A stretch of DNA of 64,000 nucleotides, from the NCBI GenBank assembly GCA_009869945.1, contig WIXG01000089.1:180444-244443 (forward strand). Reading direction: 5' to 3'. The notes beneath the pieces were generated by a model, which searched no databases, was not told where the DNA came from, and worked only from the letters and a program-made list of their open reading frames with translations. Of the stretch, positions 48,949-62,591 are shown in pieces (positions within the stretch are counted from its first letter, which is position 1; every line of letters begins with the position of its first letter). The position numbers were made by a program, and so were the translations under genes. This DNA is from Mesaphorura yosii (lineage: Eukaryota; Arthropoda; Collembola; Poduromorpha; Tullbergiidae).

Positions 48949-51900
48949 TTAAGCGGACCGCTTCTTCTTCATATCGTCAGCGTTGAGAATTGAGTCGACA
49001 AGCGGGTCAGAGTCCCACAACCCCAAGTGGGAGTTGGAGAGTGAATTGGGGTGCCACAGACCACCTTCCTCAACGACCGCGTCCGGGGCTCCATTCAAGT
49101 CATATTCATCCGAATCTGAAAGGAAGCAACAGAAAAATTACTATACATCTTGACTTATAGAAACATGGCACACGCTTTCTGAAAAACTTATTTACAAACA
49201 TTGAGTCACTCGAATGCACGCGTTCGATTAACCCATTCAGTCGAGTGAGTGACAAGAGCATTAAAGTATTAGCGTAATGCGTGCGTAAGTCAGAGCTCGA
49301 GTGTTTCGTCATCGCATACGTGAATGGGCGAAAATAGGTAAAAGGTGGAACGCGTAATCGGAGTAGATGCTGAGACCCGCACACAGCAGTCATTCCGGAT
49401 TTCTTTCATTCAAGCAACCTGCAGCTGCCTCGACTCCCCCACCATGCAAGGTGTATATTCGGAGAGGCAAGGACGTTATTGCAAAACTTTCTCCAGCTCG
49501 GAGCCCTGCACTTGGGCTGTATTATGCTCAGTTGGGGAAGAAAGTTCTTTGTGTACTTTTGCCTGTGGACCCATTTAGAAGACGCAGTCAAGAGTCGAGA
49601 GAGCCGAGAAGCAAGAGAAAGTCTTGGACGCAGTTGTAGAAGTTTGATGATGCTCTGGGCTTATAAAAACTCGGGGTACCTTTGGCAATTTTCGGCAACA
49701 AAAGCCCGGATGACGTCATGGGTCTAATTTTGGAACCAAGAGCGTGATCCCCTGATTTGATATAGAAGCGTAATAATGACACAGGAGAGCGGTGAGCCAA
49801 AAAGGTACCTGGCACATTCAGCATGTGGTATTTATATTCCAATACTTAAACAAACAGTGCATTTGGGAATGCCAGGCTCAAATGTGCTGCGGGATTGGGA
49901 GACGGCATCTCGCAGGGACAAAAGAGAAAGCGGAGCGTTAGGAAGTAAGCAGGAGCATTCATTGTTTGGCTTTCTTCCTTTCTTAGTATTATTGTTATTA
50001 CACAGTGCGTTAACTTCACATTCCGAACATGCAACTCAACTCTACTTCTATTTCTATTCCCGGACGTTGCCTGCTCAGTAATGATCATAGTCCTCTAAAC
50101 TCACGCAAGGAATGTTTTCTCCATTGAAACTTTTAAAAGAATCTCTGTTTTTCGTTATTCCTTCTTTTGGACTTGCTTTCTTTGCAGCTAATCAGCTTGG
50201 ATCTCGGGCAATAATTTGATCTTCGTCACACAAGAACTTTCACGAGACTTTCTTTGAATTTTCTTATCACAAATCGCATCTGCTCTGAGTAGGCATTAAG
50301 CAGGATTTGTCTGTTCCCTAGAATCCCAGCTGAAAATCTGTTTATGCACCAACTTGTTTACAATTCAAATTACTGCAATCAATGCAGTTGTTTTTCAGGC
50401 TACAGTTGGCACTGTAGCGCGACAGGTTCTGGTAAATGACTCGTGTTCGTGTACAAATTGACTGCATGCAGAACCCGCCAGTCAGAGATTCTATGCTCAA
50501 AGGAACGAGCGAGATCAAAAGAGTGGGAATTCAATGAATGAATTCTGGCAGGAAAATGTGAAAGCGGGAGAAAATATCATTATTATAATCAGCTCCGCCA
50601 GTAGTCAGCAGCTATACACACGAGACGGAGAGGCTGAAACCCGAGTGCTTCAAAAAGAATTTCTTTTCTACCCTAATCAGATTACTTCTCAAACTCTAAA
50701 TAAATTACCTGAAGAAAGTAGACGCGTAATGAAACCAGAATACCCCTCAGAAAACCCAATATTTTGTATTCATTTCCTTTCAAGTTAGCCTAATCGCAAT
50801 ATTGTACTCCAGAAGGGCTAGAGCAGCACGGATCATGACGATTTGGGACAGAAACGCGTCCTTCGCATTTGTAATGAGCCGAAGTGCGTGTCAGTGTCGA
50901 TGTTATGAAAAGGAGCTAATTTAGAGGAGCCGCTGTTTCACTTACCTTCAGGGTAGATGGTCAAAACTTGGCATTGTTCATGGAAACATCGGTAAAGTCC
51001 GTAGCCCGCACACTTGCAATCAATGTTTGTCTCGCAGAATTGGTGCTCAACCTCTGGACACGACGGAGACTCGACCTAATGAGGAAAATCAAGAGATCAG
51101 TGATGTATTGTGTAAGAAAACAATTTTCATAAAAGCTTCCAAGGGGAGATTTCATTCGATCCATGGCTTGGTCGTTTTGCTTTAAAGTGCGTCTAAAAGT
51201 GACCGTTGTGTAGTAAAATGAAACACTCGATTAGGCGGATTAGTTTTTGTGCGCTCTGACGGTAATGATGACGTGTGCGAATTTATTGCCCTTTAACTGC
51301 CAGTGATTCACTTTGCGAAGTGCGGAGGCTTCTAGTCTTCCATTTACTTTCTCATTACATTTTCAACTTGCGAAATGGAATTCGAATGTTCCAGGTGGCT
51401 GGCCCGTTTTCAACAGCCATTCATTGCAGCGCACTACCAACACATTTTCTAAAATGGTGATCTAATTAAAAGGTAAACGAGCTTCTCTGGGCAATTACTT
51501 TAATAACCCAATCTGTGTAGTTCAAACCGCGCAGTTAATATTGAATCAGGTGCACCACGGACACTTCCGCGCGGTTGTAGGTTGTCTGCTTTGACCCTTT
51601 CAATGCATGTCCGGCATTGATCAAATAGGATTATCAATTGTCACAAAAGAAACCAGGGGCATTCACCAGTAAACTCATGAGAAGCCTGCAACTTCAAGAG
51701 TTTGCATTTCGCATTTGATGAAATTTGCTGAGGAACGTACACGTAGCATCATCAAAGCAGCTCAAACCACCAGCCACATCACACCGTAGAAATGAAAGCG
51801 GGCTCAACTTTCCCGTTCGTTTAGTTTACTGTCAATGGAATATTCTGAATTTCGCAGAAATGAAGTATGATCCGTGATGAAAGGAAATGTGAGCAGGTTA

Positions 51901-54657
51901 GTTTCGTGGCATTTACTTCGGTTTGCAACCAAGTTACACAAAAGGAGTATTCGAAATTCCGCAATATCTTTGATTTTTCTTTTAACCACGAATAAGATTA
52001 TCTTGTGAAGAGTTTTCAATTGGGCTTAACTCGCTGCGCGTCAGCGTATCCTCAAATCCGCATGAAGCCCACCTCCATAATTTAGCGTTGGCGTAAACAT
52101 ACGGTGGGGTACCTTGAGATGCTGTATCTGGATGTGTGGAACCATCTCACACAGCGACACAACATAGCGTTGGGGATTGAGGCGGCAGTGTGGCGAAGTG
52201 TTGGTTCAAAATTGATGGCAAAATTGTCGACGGCTCAAAGTATATTATACTTATTTGCCGTGCAGGATTGGAAAAGAAGGAGTTGGTAAAGCCGAGAGAA
52301 AGTTCGAGGATAACGATAATTATTGCGGTTAAGCCTCTCGCAGTCTACGCTTGCAGTTTAGTGTTTGTCATGTGCTCCATTAACGCAGTCAGTGGTTCAC
52401 ACTTCAAGAGCTCCAAACTACCAGCAGATTGCCGTACTCCCGCACCGCTTGCTGCGTAAGCAGTTTACACATTATTGACTTCTACTGCGAGGATGACTTT
52501 TATCTCCACGCAGTGAATTCATTCAAACGCAGTCGGTCGTCACTTAAAATGTATGTTACGTAATTGTGTGGGGTACGCGCTGTGGGACTCCTTTCATGCA
52601 GTTTGTTCCGAATTGGCTAGCCGGGCCTGGGCAACACAAACCACTAACTTTCTGTTTCGTTCGACTTTCTTCTCATTTTGACGCTTTCGCTCCGGTTGTG
52701 CTGCTTTGCATTATTCTTTCTGCCTTTTCGATGCAGGCATGGGTTCATACCAGCGGAACTGATCAAATTAACCCACAAAAATCTTGAATGCACATTTTAT
52801 TATTGTTTTTCTCCGTTACTGGTCTCTAAATATATTTCCCTGCTTCGCCTGAGGCTTTAGTCTGCATTGCGGTTTTTGTGCGTGTGGCTGGGCCACGTGT
52901 TGTTACTCGCGTCATTGTTCCCTAAACTAGCGATATATGATGGGCTTATCTGACAATTTGGGTTATTTATTAGTCTATTAGGCTGACAGTTTCGGTATTG
53001 TTCTCCCAGTTTTAGACGCTGTATCTCTTTTAACGAGACTCACGCGGGAGAAATGATCTCGGTTACTCACACGTAAGAATGTTCATTATTATTTGCGATT
53101 GTGAATGGAATTCGTGGGGTAGGCGAAACAGAGAAGCAAGCCAGTGTGTTTATATTAAGTTTCCAGCTACCGTGTTAGATTTTGTTAATTAATATTGATG
53201 CCTGAGGCGAGCGTGTTTGGGTTTGCTATGATTTAGGACCTAATAAATGCTCGTGAAGTAAAAATTGGAGTAAAAAAAAACTTACCAGCAGCGCTTGTCC
53301 TTCACCAGTAACCGGGCCTGGCATTGATGCAATCGCATTTTGTACTTGTAAATCAGCAACATTTGTATTCATGAGTACGCCGTATCTGTCTGGAGCGTAG
53401 AAGCTGTCTTCGAAAGCAGCGGCCCCCACGTCATCTCTTGAGTACGTCAAATTTTGCTGGGCAGGGGCAGAGACCGAGGAAGGTGCAGCAAAAGCAGGTA
53501 AGCTACGTGACGACGAGCCCAAGTGCGGTGGCCTAAAACCAGACGTTTGAATCGCTGTAGATAACAGATCGTCATCGTTTCTTCCGTCATCCTGCAGTGC
53601 GGACCGAGTGCCTGTCCTACCACCGAATTGTCTCAACCTCGGAAAGCCCGTCCGCTTTTTTACGGGGAAATTCGTCAAGATGTGCTTTCCCTCAATCTCG
53701 TCTTTAATTCCCAGCAGATCATCAACTTGTCCGAATCGAAGTCTTTCAAAAGGTGACATGAGTTCTTTCGGCTTGTTCGCAATGCGACCGTCTTGCCCTT
53801 TCGGTGGTGCGAGTACGAGTCTTCCAAACTCCCTTCCACCAGCCAACGCTGCTGGAGGTGTCACATTGCTGGTGATTGCGGGCGATGATGATCCAGGTAT
53901 TGATTGTGTCGCTGTCGGTCGAGAGTTCCTGCCGCTGTTGTCTCTCATTCTCTCCTCGCGATACATGTTCTTCAGTTTGCGGAAGCTGCTCTCTGGAGTT
54001 GGTTCCACGGACTCCGTCAAATGGACGACTGGCTCCTTGATCTTGCTCACCTTGACGGGTCTGTCTTTCGTGAGAAGCTGTGTGACCTGTTCCAGAGGTC
54101 TCGTCCGCTGGGAAGTAGACTCACTTGTAGCGGCAGGAGACAACATAAGTCGTCCAAATACCTTGGCCTGTCTGTTTTTCGAGCCTTTCGGTCGGAATGA
54201 GTGACTTCCGCGAGATCTGAACATGCCAAAAGACCGAGGTTGGTCGACGGGGACGTCCCAAAACATATTAGGGAGGGCGGGAATTTGGTTACTCAGCTCA
54301 GCCGCTCTGTGCTGCCGTTTGTTGTAGCGCCACATTGCTCGCAGTTCTTCACAGCTGGGCTCTCCAATGGTGTTGCTGACAATTTCGTCAATTGGCATCA
54401 TCTCTAATCCTTTACAGAAAGAACAGGTACAATGACAGTGATCTCTGATTCCCTCCTGAAAGTGGTGGCAACAATACTCCTAGCTTACCTTTTCCCTTCA
54501 GTCGCCGGTACTCTTTACTGGAAAATCCTAACTTGCTACCTAATGGACTATTGAAGCTAACTGGGTTCGCTCCTACAAAAGTGAGCAGGCAAGTAAAGTG
54601 CAGGTTCAAGAGAATGGAAACGTAGAGAATGATATAACGGTGTCTCAGCAGCTCCAT
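48949..54657 (-). CDS. Gene D: complete secreted prepropeptide-like protein, about 529 aa, four coding exons
   Basis: Coding exons are 54657-54489, 54409-53286, 51075-50946 and 49115-48949 (stop TAA at 48949-48951). Their lengths (169, 1124, 130, 167) keep the frame with phases 1, 0 and 1. The start ATG has a purine at -3 and G at +4. Residues 1-30 form a signal peptide (hydrophobic YIILYVSILL followed by LLTFVGA). Visible features are CEELRAMWRYNKR at about 76-88, a duplicated FGRLMLSP / FGRLVLAP motif at about 141-148 and 251-258, N-glycosylation sites (NVT, NLT), a mostly disordered Ser/Pro/Arg-rich middle, and several dibasic sites (VKKR, KKKR near the C-terminus). The third exon holds six cysteines in about 30 residues (C437, C445, C451, C453, C461, C466), and C76 is the only other cysteine after the signal peptide. 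It looks like a secreted precursor. I believe the CEELRAMW motif occurs in uncharacterised arthropod secreted proteins, but I cannot name a family or function. The acceptor of exon 2 could instead lie 6 bases downstream, in frame. Confidence 0.93.
49116..50945 (-). other. Gene D intron 3
   Basis: The intron starts with GTAAG at 50945 and ends in TTTCAG at 49116-49121. Several open frames of 60-100 codons occur on both strands at 49.1-50.1 kb, but none has paired splice sites or a recognisable domain. I treat it as ordinary intron. Confidence 0.8.
51076..53285 (-). other. Gene D intron 2
   Basis: This intron of about 2.2 kb starts with GTAAGT, directly followed on the transcribed strand by a run of T, and ends in ATTAG at 51076. 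I see nothing inside it beyond short chance open frames. Confidence 0.8.
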
Positions 54658-54874
54658 TTCGTATGCAAGAAACTGTGCTCGGGTTTTACGAGGATCAAGA
54701 TCAGGATTGGGTTTGCCTCTCAGGGCCTTTGGAGGTCTTTCTTAGCGACAGCCTTCTAACGCCAAATTATTATTGTCAATTAGTCATTTAAAGTGGAGTT
54801 CATTTTGTTTGAAGTTGAATATTGTCACGATTCGAAATCATTGGTCAATTGTTGTCGTTTTGGTTCCTTGTATG

Positions 54875-54882
54875 CTTTTATA
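54875..54882 (-). promoter_or_regulatory. TATA-box candidate upstream of gene D
   Basis: On the minus strand the bases read TATAAAAG, a full match to the TATA consensus, about 218 bases upstream of the gene D start codon. Transcription would then begin near 54845-54852, giving a 5' leader of roughly 190 bases if there is no 5' UTR intron. This is inferred from sequence only. I found no clear initiator element. Confidence 0.3.
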
Positions 54883-57800
54883 TTGTCAGCGATGGACAAA
54901 GATTTTGAGTTCAGGTTCTAAACTCTTAGCATTAAAATGTTCAAGATTTGGGGCTGAATGGAGAAGTGATTCTTCTGTAGTGATGTGTATGTATGGTTGA
55001 TATCGAAAAGATGTTGGCCAGTCGTCCGGGTAAGATGCGAAGAAAATATGCTTTCAAGATATGACGTCGTTCTTATGTGATGTGTTGGATGCTGTGATCA
55101 GCTCCTCATCAATACCTGAAGACAGGAATCTAAAATTAGGCTTTTAATTAAGGTTGCGAAGTGTCTCGTTGATTAAGAGTAAATTATTTGATTTGATTAT
55201 ACCGCAAAATTTAATTATGTTTATTTAATGGAACTTGATCCCACTTGACTTGACTGGGCTAGCCATTAGCCCTGGAGATTGCATGATCTAGTCAATGTAT
55301 GATGTTTGCCAAACTGCGGTCTACCTTTTCATGCAGGAAACCCACCGAATTAATGAGAATCTGAAATTGAGACCGCTGGAATTTCCGACGAGATGTTGAA
55401 CAATGGAATTGAGGCCCAATTCCCATCCGTAAGGGATTGATTTTAATTAAGGTCACTCATTCTCTGTTTGAATAAAAATCTTGGCACTGTTCAATGAAAC
55501 CGCATGATTAGGCGCTTGATTACTTTGCAAGAAGACTATCCCCTGGGGACGTGAGTCGGCCGTGACATGAAATGTCACGCTTCATTTCATTGTAGAAATG
55601 GAGTTTACACAGCGACGGTTTCTCGTCTCCCATTTCGAAGATCAAGACGAGAATGAGTGAGAGAAACATAATTAAGCTCCGACAATGCAATGCCAAGTGC
55701 AAACAAAAGAAAGACCGTCGTTCTGACGCAAATGATTCTATTTTGATTCCCCTCCTGAAGATATGCACTCCCCCGACAAAGACAGAAACTGGACATGATT
55801 GAACTGCCAATGTGATCAAGAACATAATCAAGCCGAAGAGATTTTCTCATTCAATATTCAGTTTCCTATGCAAAGAAAGTGAACTGCACACTTCAAATTT
55901 CAAGTACCCAAAAGTTATGATAAGTTTTTTATCCAAATATTGGCATAAAATTCTGTTTGCTTAGGAAGACAACGCTTGGCATATCAATCAAACTTTCGCA
56001 TGCAAATTCGCTGGAGATATGAAGCCTGTCCCAATTTTAAAATCTCACATGAGGTAATGGTGATTAAAATTACCGCAATGAATACAACTATTGGGCTAAA
56101 TTTTATGTTAATTAAATTTAGCAGTGTAAACTGCCTTTGAGAAGGATGTTATGAATATGGCGAGAAGAATTTCTTATCTTGAGATATTTTCTAAGAAGTA
56201 GCTGAACTGCGAGTGAGTGACAGGAAGAATATTGTCTGCCTTTTCAAATTCTCAGGAATCAAGATTTTAGATTTCCTTGATTTGTTTCTGCCCAATTTTG
56301 TTAGCATTCATCGAACGATTACGTCAGGAGACGCTGTTGCATTCCAGGAAGTTTCAAACATAATATGAAAGGAAGCCCAAACCAGGAACTATGAGCTCGT
56401 ACAATCGGACTGCAGTAGTATTAGGGTTGTATTTACGTTATTTTGGGTAGTATTTTGACCGGCAGAATCGAAAAGTCACTAAAATATGTGCCCATTCATT
56501 CATAAAGAAATTGTTCTCTTGCGGGCGTCAGAAATCGCCGGTGCTTGCGAATTTGAAATGCCGCTACAAGCTACATTTCGAACGTCTTCACGCAGTAATT
56601 ATCCTAATCATTATGGACTACACGCAGTGGACGGTTGCAAATACTAATCCCACTGAGCTTTCCTTTTTATCACTCTCTGTCGCATCCAATTTTCAATTTG
56701 TATCTAGGCCGATTACCAAAAATTGGCTTGTAATCTGTGTCAAACTTTATCCGAACCTTCATATTCGAAACCTGGTTACAGAATGATGCCTTCAGGTATC
56801 CTCGGCAGTCGACATAGACTTTGTCACACCTAAGTGTAGGAGCAACGACCAGACACGAACGAAAAGTTGACTGAAATTTTAAATGTAAATTATTTAACAA
56901 AATCTTTTATTTGCGAAATGAATTTTACGAAAAACGAAAAATAGTAACCCGCCAGGGCGCCGTACGATCCACTGAGCCGGGATGGTTGGATGGAACACAG
57001 TGACTAATTTTAAAGAATATGAACCAGAAGCTGTTTCGCCGTAATCATACTCATTGCCTCCGATCCAAGGAGTTAATTACAACTCAATATATACTCATAT
57101 ATGAAACACCAATTCTTTATTCTTATCGTCTGGCTGGATACAAGAAAGGTGCATTACCTTATCATTCTTCTCAATTGTGCAACAATTCTAAGCCTACGCA
57201 TCATTTTTGGCGTATTCTATGCGAATTTAAACGAGGCAACCCACTCTCTTCGGCATTTCTGTCTCTATGCCGTCTCCTGCTGCATATTATGACAACGGCA
57301 AATCACGCACGCGTGTTTTCGCATATAAATTCATAATAAACTTGTTTCGCAAGCTGGTGTGCGTATTTTATAGCGATACGGCGCATATATTTGTGCTATT
57401 ATTATAGCGATATAAAATAAGGCTTTGAATCAGAATCGCGTATCTGCCAGCTCCGGCAGTTGCGACGTTGCGAGTGGGAGCGAGCGACTGACAGAGATTT
57501 ATTCGCCATGATTACCATATCATATTTGTATCCTACTAAATGCCCGCATCTGGTTTCCTTCTTCCACAACCTGAATGAGACTTATTTAGAATACGAGTAC
57601 AATAAAGCGTCAGCGTCCGGTGAGCATTCGCCTGTCCATGGCTCCATGATTTATTGCCAACATTCCAAACGATATTTTTTTTATCATGGATATTTATGAC
57701 GATATAAAAGTGCGGATAGTCGTCTGATGCGATCGTATTTGAGGTATGGATATGTCGAATACGGTCTAGTTCAATGCAGTTTGTTTACCCGAGTTCATGA

Positions 57801-58401
57801 TGCGTTACGTGAGAGCAAGTTATGAGATTGAGAATAAAGAAAGTCTCATGCGACAACTCACCGTGCCTTAACCGCTCAGCTTGATTTGGGGAAGATTGCC
57901 GAAACTGCTGACTCGACTTGCCCGTCTCCTCTTCTTGCGAACGCCAACTTTTGTCTCAACCGTTATCTATGCTCAGATGGGGTATGTATCAACAGATATG
58001 TGACTTTACAAGATATGAGATGTCAAATCGTAACTAATTTGGACTTATAAACTGAGAAATAGAAAGCGAGTTCTGCACTTGATGCGGGGATGGTTGACTA
58101 TTGCTGTTCGGAACGGAGGACGTGAATCACATTCTCCAATAAAGAGCCGTGCGTCTTGATAGCTTCCGTCGACCATGTGAGTCTGATGAGACACGAGCAA
58201 CTAGTGAGGCAGTATTTACTTCTGGACGCATATTTTATACGAGTGAGGGAAAAGATACACTGAGAGCTAAATTTTTTAGTTTAGCGAAGACGAAATGCGA
58301 AAGTATAGTGTGTACATGTGCACGGGTAGGCAGGAGAAAGCACGGAAGACACGGACGTGCGGGTACGTGAGTAAGAGTAAGAGCCTATGCAACTCCAGGA
58401 G

Positions 58402-58422
58402 CAGCACACGCTTCGTGTGCTG
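58402..58422. repeat. Inverted repeat, 9-bp arms and 3-base loop
   Basis: CAGCACACG, CTT, CGTGTGCTG: a perfect GC-rich small hairpin in otherwise featureless DNA. Confidence 0.7.
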
Positions 58423-61400
58423 AGAAACGAAAAGTTCATTTTATAGAATAAAACAGGATTGGCTCTTCTCTCCACCCACACACAAATATTACCATCTGAG
58501 CCACAGCTACAGCCAAGCCAGACCAGACCATGGCATGAGGTCTAAAGTGGAATATCAAGTAAGCATAGAGAATGGAGCGAAGGAGAGTCAGTCACTTGTG
58601 TAGAGTTGCAGGGAGAAAGTTGAGGAGGAGAGCACACGGCTTGCGGAGACCGACGCATATGAAGACAGGCACGCGCTCGCCACGGTGGGCAGCCGCGATG
58701 TGTGCGTATGAGATGCTGCGATAAATTTGAACGGCTCATGTAGTTCGTATTCTTATATGATAGCAATAATGTAATGAATTAAGTTTCCACGACCCGCTAA
58801 ATAAATTGTTGTTTGCGGTCGTTAATGATCTTTAGTTGCGGAAATTCGTTGTGGAAGCACAAGAGTGAATGAAACGTCGCACACGACCCCAAAGCTTATG
58901 TGGTCTGACTCGATCCTTGAAATAGCAGTAATTTCATGAAAAACTCGCAAATTCAATTATGAAACCATGACAAGGAAACGAACTGCTTCTATTTTGGGAG
59001 CAGAAGTTCACTGTTACGGGTCGTGTATTCTACCGATCAGAATTTTGGAACTTCCTTCTGGAGTTGCACGTGCGACAAGAGTCGTAGAGTTCGGATCTCG
59101 TCCACTGATGCTTTTGTGCTGCAATGAACTATCACATCCTACTTTCAGTAATGAATGTGAATTCAATCATTTCACGACTCCATTGTTAAGCGAATCGCAC
59201 TGATGAGGGAGATCATTTGCAAGTACTACAATTGATCCGGTCTTATTACCACGAGAGCTCAGGAGATGAAACGAAGACAGAGGAGTAGATATGAGTCCTC
59301 AGACGCGAAAAACTAAAGTTCGTTTCATTCTGTTGCTCTCAAGGCTTTCTCTGAGCCCTGATGTGGTTCAAAATTCATTAAACGTGGACTGTATTTTGCA
59401 TATTTCTCACCACATTCATTCGTTCGATACAGTGAACTGCTGCATAGCTGTCGTGTTATCGTTGCTGTACTGTCGCGCGTATAAGCTTATGGTTCATTGA
59501 GTGTTTCCGCGAAAATGCATATTCAGAAGTGGAGTAAATCGAGTGAAATGCTTCTCATTAATTCTCGATTGGCGTGGGCCTAGCATGGCAGCACGTCATA
59601 CATTTTGCCATACTTCTGACATAAGGGTCAACCTGACCTACTTGAAACGGTTAGATGTGCTGTACCTAATCAATTTAACTCCTAGGCTGACTCACCGAAA
59701 CTGATTTAATCGGTTTGTGCTTGTCTGCCTCTTTAGTGCCCACATATTACGAGAACGCTTGTCAGTAACGAGCGAACAGCAAACACACAAGAAAACGAAT
59801 AAATCTTGCCTTACAGACTGCCACTCGGTGTGTAATTCGAGTAGGAGTATGGAAGATCGAGGAATCTAGTCGTAATTAGGAGGATGGCAAACATTTAAGC
59901 GTGTGATTTTGATCTTAAACGCATGCAAGTTATGTAAGATTAGAAAACATCATTTGGTCGTGAACTCCAAGCATTAACAATTAATTAAGCTGGATTGCAG
60001 ATCTGCAACTGTAATCAGGCTTCAGTTTTACTGCCAGTTCGACTCACCACGAAATTGTTTTTGTGCGTGGCACGCAATCATCTCCCAATTATTCTGCAAA
60101 GTCAGAGTAGAAGCTGTTCTTTTGTTCGTGATAGCACAGCGTCCCTAATTTCTGCACTTAAAAACACATTTTGCACGACCCGGACCAAATGAGCGTAAAG
60201 AATATCCTGTCGGTAGTCGTTCGCCAAAAAAGACACGAGAGGATTTTTTGACACAAAGAAGAAACATTCTCATCTCGGTCGCCAGCTCGTTCTTTCTTGT
60301 CACGCATTGTCAACGCTTTGTTAATGTTGGCCTAGCGTGCCGTGCTCGTGCCACACTTTTCAAAAGCCTTTCACCCGTTCTTACTACAAATGACAAAACT
60401 TGGTTCAGTTCCGTTTCCTTTTCATCTCTAATTAGAAACATGCTGGTTGTGTGACCTGCAGCGCCTTTAATATATTTCATCGTAGTTCGCTTTCCTTCAC
60501 GTATGACATCATTATGCTGGTTCAAACTTTCCTCAATTTCAAGAGTATGTTTTAATTGTCCTAGAAAATAGCAAACGCAAGCATGTATTAAGATTTATTC
60601 AAAATTAAATGAATGATTGTCCGTCCCTCGGTCTCTGTGCAATGTGCAATCCTTTCCCTTTCACATTTTACGTGCGCGCAGAAGGAAGCAAAACTTTTTG
60701 CCAAGTGAAAGTTTAGCCAACCCGAGTTTTGAGGCTCTTCATATTGTTCTTGTTCCCAAGTATGCAAAATACCACCTAAAACTTTAAAGCCTCTTCTCTC
60801 TTTCTCTGCATCATGCAAAGCAGTGAACAATTTTCTTCTGCAGCGCTTGCATTTGCAACGTTGCACAAGTTTTTGAGTCGTGGTTCTGCTCTCGGCTCTC
60901 ATAAAATTCCCATGCCCATACTTTGAGGCCTTAATGAGGATTAAAACTTAATCTCCTTCCAATCTTATATTTCAATTAGTTACGGAATCATGTTATATGT
61001 TTATTTTAGAGCCAATAATTTCGCCATTTTTGGGCACTGTACGCCGTAAACGGATGGAATTTGGTACTCTAATTTTGTACCCATCGGTGCTTGGCTGGAG
61101 AGTGAAATTTAAACGGGAGGGAGTGTAGTTCATCGCTTCTTGTCATGTTCATTAGCTTCAGTTGAGCTTTATTGCTATAATTCGATCGTTGCGATGCAAT
61201 ATCCTCCTCTTGCTTGCGTGGAAGGGTAATCAAATTCAGGTGCATGAAGTAATTGATCCTGAGCAATTAAATGCAGACACAACATCAACCGTATTCTCAA
61301 TGTTGGAGCACATTCGAGTTTTGTTTTCCTTCAGATTCTCTGTTTAATTCACCAAAATAAATGTAGCCCCACAAGTACACGACCCTAAGGCGCTTTTAGT

Positions 61401-62591
61401 ACTTGTATGCGGGTGGATATTGAATTTAATTGCCCCCTTTTCCACCGAATTATTGGGACATTTCTTGTATATCTGGCGTCCAGTTGCTGGAACATATTTT
61501 TGTACTGCATCTGTATTAAATAGCATTGTCGATAATTCATCGTATCTCAACAGCAATGCAACGCGAAAATGCAACGAGCGAAGCCCATTGCTTGATCGAG
61601 CACACTCCACCAACTTTGCAAACGCAAATTAAATGAGTCCAAACTATCGAAATGCGTTCTTAATTTCCCTTTCGGGACTTAAAGGAAATCTTATATTTCA
61701 ATCTACATAACAGTTGTACTAAATTTCTTTTAAACTTCCATGCCTTGAAATTTCCACACGCGTTTTGCCACTGTGCTGTTGAAATTTCATCGCCCATGCC
61801 AGTGACTACTTAAGGTCCCATCCATTTCCACTTCTGAATTCTTAATTACATTCGGAATGAAGGGACGTCATAGTCGGGAAAGTCACACGTTCCATTCAGC
61901 TAAGCTTAGCGTTCGCAAACGACACACTCAGCACCTCACATGCTTTTGAGACATCCATTCATTTGGTTGAAGTGTGCTGCTTTGCCTTTGTGATTCGATA
62001 AATGCTGCTAAAGTTTGTTGGATTTCAGATGAAGCAGAACGTTGGCCTTGAATTCTAAAGTGGAGTGAGGCAGGTGCATGACTCACCCAGCTGGATTAGA
62101 ATCTATTGCACAGTGCACAGGGCGCGTTCAAGTCGGAAACCTGATAACTTCCAAATACTTCAGGTGGAAACTATGTTCTTTATTGTGCCGTCAATTGACT
62201 CCGATTGCACCTCTCCACAGCTTGAGATTGACATTTAACAAGCGTACTGGAACCTTGGAAGGCGACAAGAGCTGCGCTTCGTTTGTTTTCTTGCCCAGTC
62301 CATTGATTATTATGCCAGATGTCCAAGTGCGAATTTCACGTCTGGACGACTCGTATTCGCGCTGTTGCTGAACCAAGAATGCTCTTGTATGCACGCGTAA
62401 GAAAGACCATGCCACTTCAATACTCGATGACATACTCGAGAAGTTTATTTTGGTCCTGCCAACCAAAGAGTTTTGCTACTTCGGCGCATCATATCATTTA
62501 TATGAATGTAAAGCGCGGCCATTGGTGGAGAAAGTAAAGCACATTGGATTATTTTGTTAGGCAGCCAAAGTGCACTAGACTTTTCAAACAG

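Larger units (their letters stand above)
54658..62591. other. Intergenic or intronic stretch between gene D and the right-edge gene
   Basis: It holds the gene D promoter candidate, the hairpin at 58402 and a plus-strand donor (GTAAGA) near 55029 preceded by a short open frame starting with ATG. I saw no convincing exon. Confidence 0.5.

Noticed and set aside
53608-54204. 198-codon plus-strand open frame
   Set aside because: It lies exactly antisense to the large coding exon of gene D and is a shadow of its codon composition.
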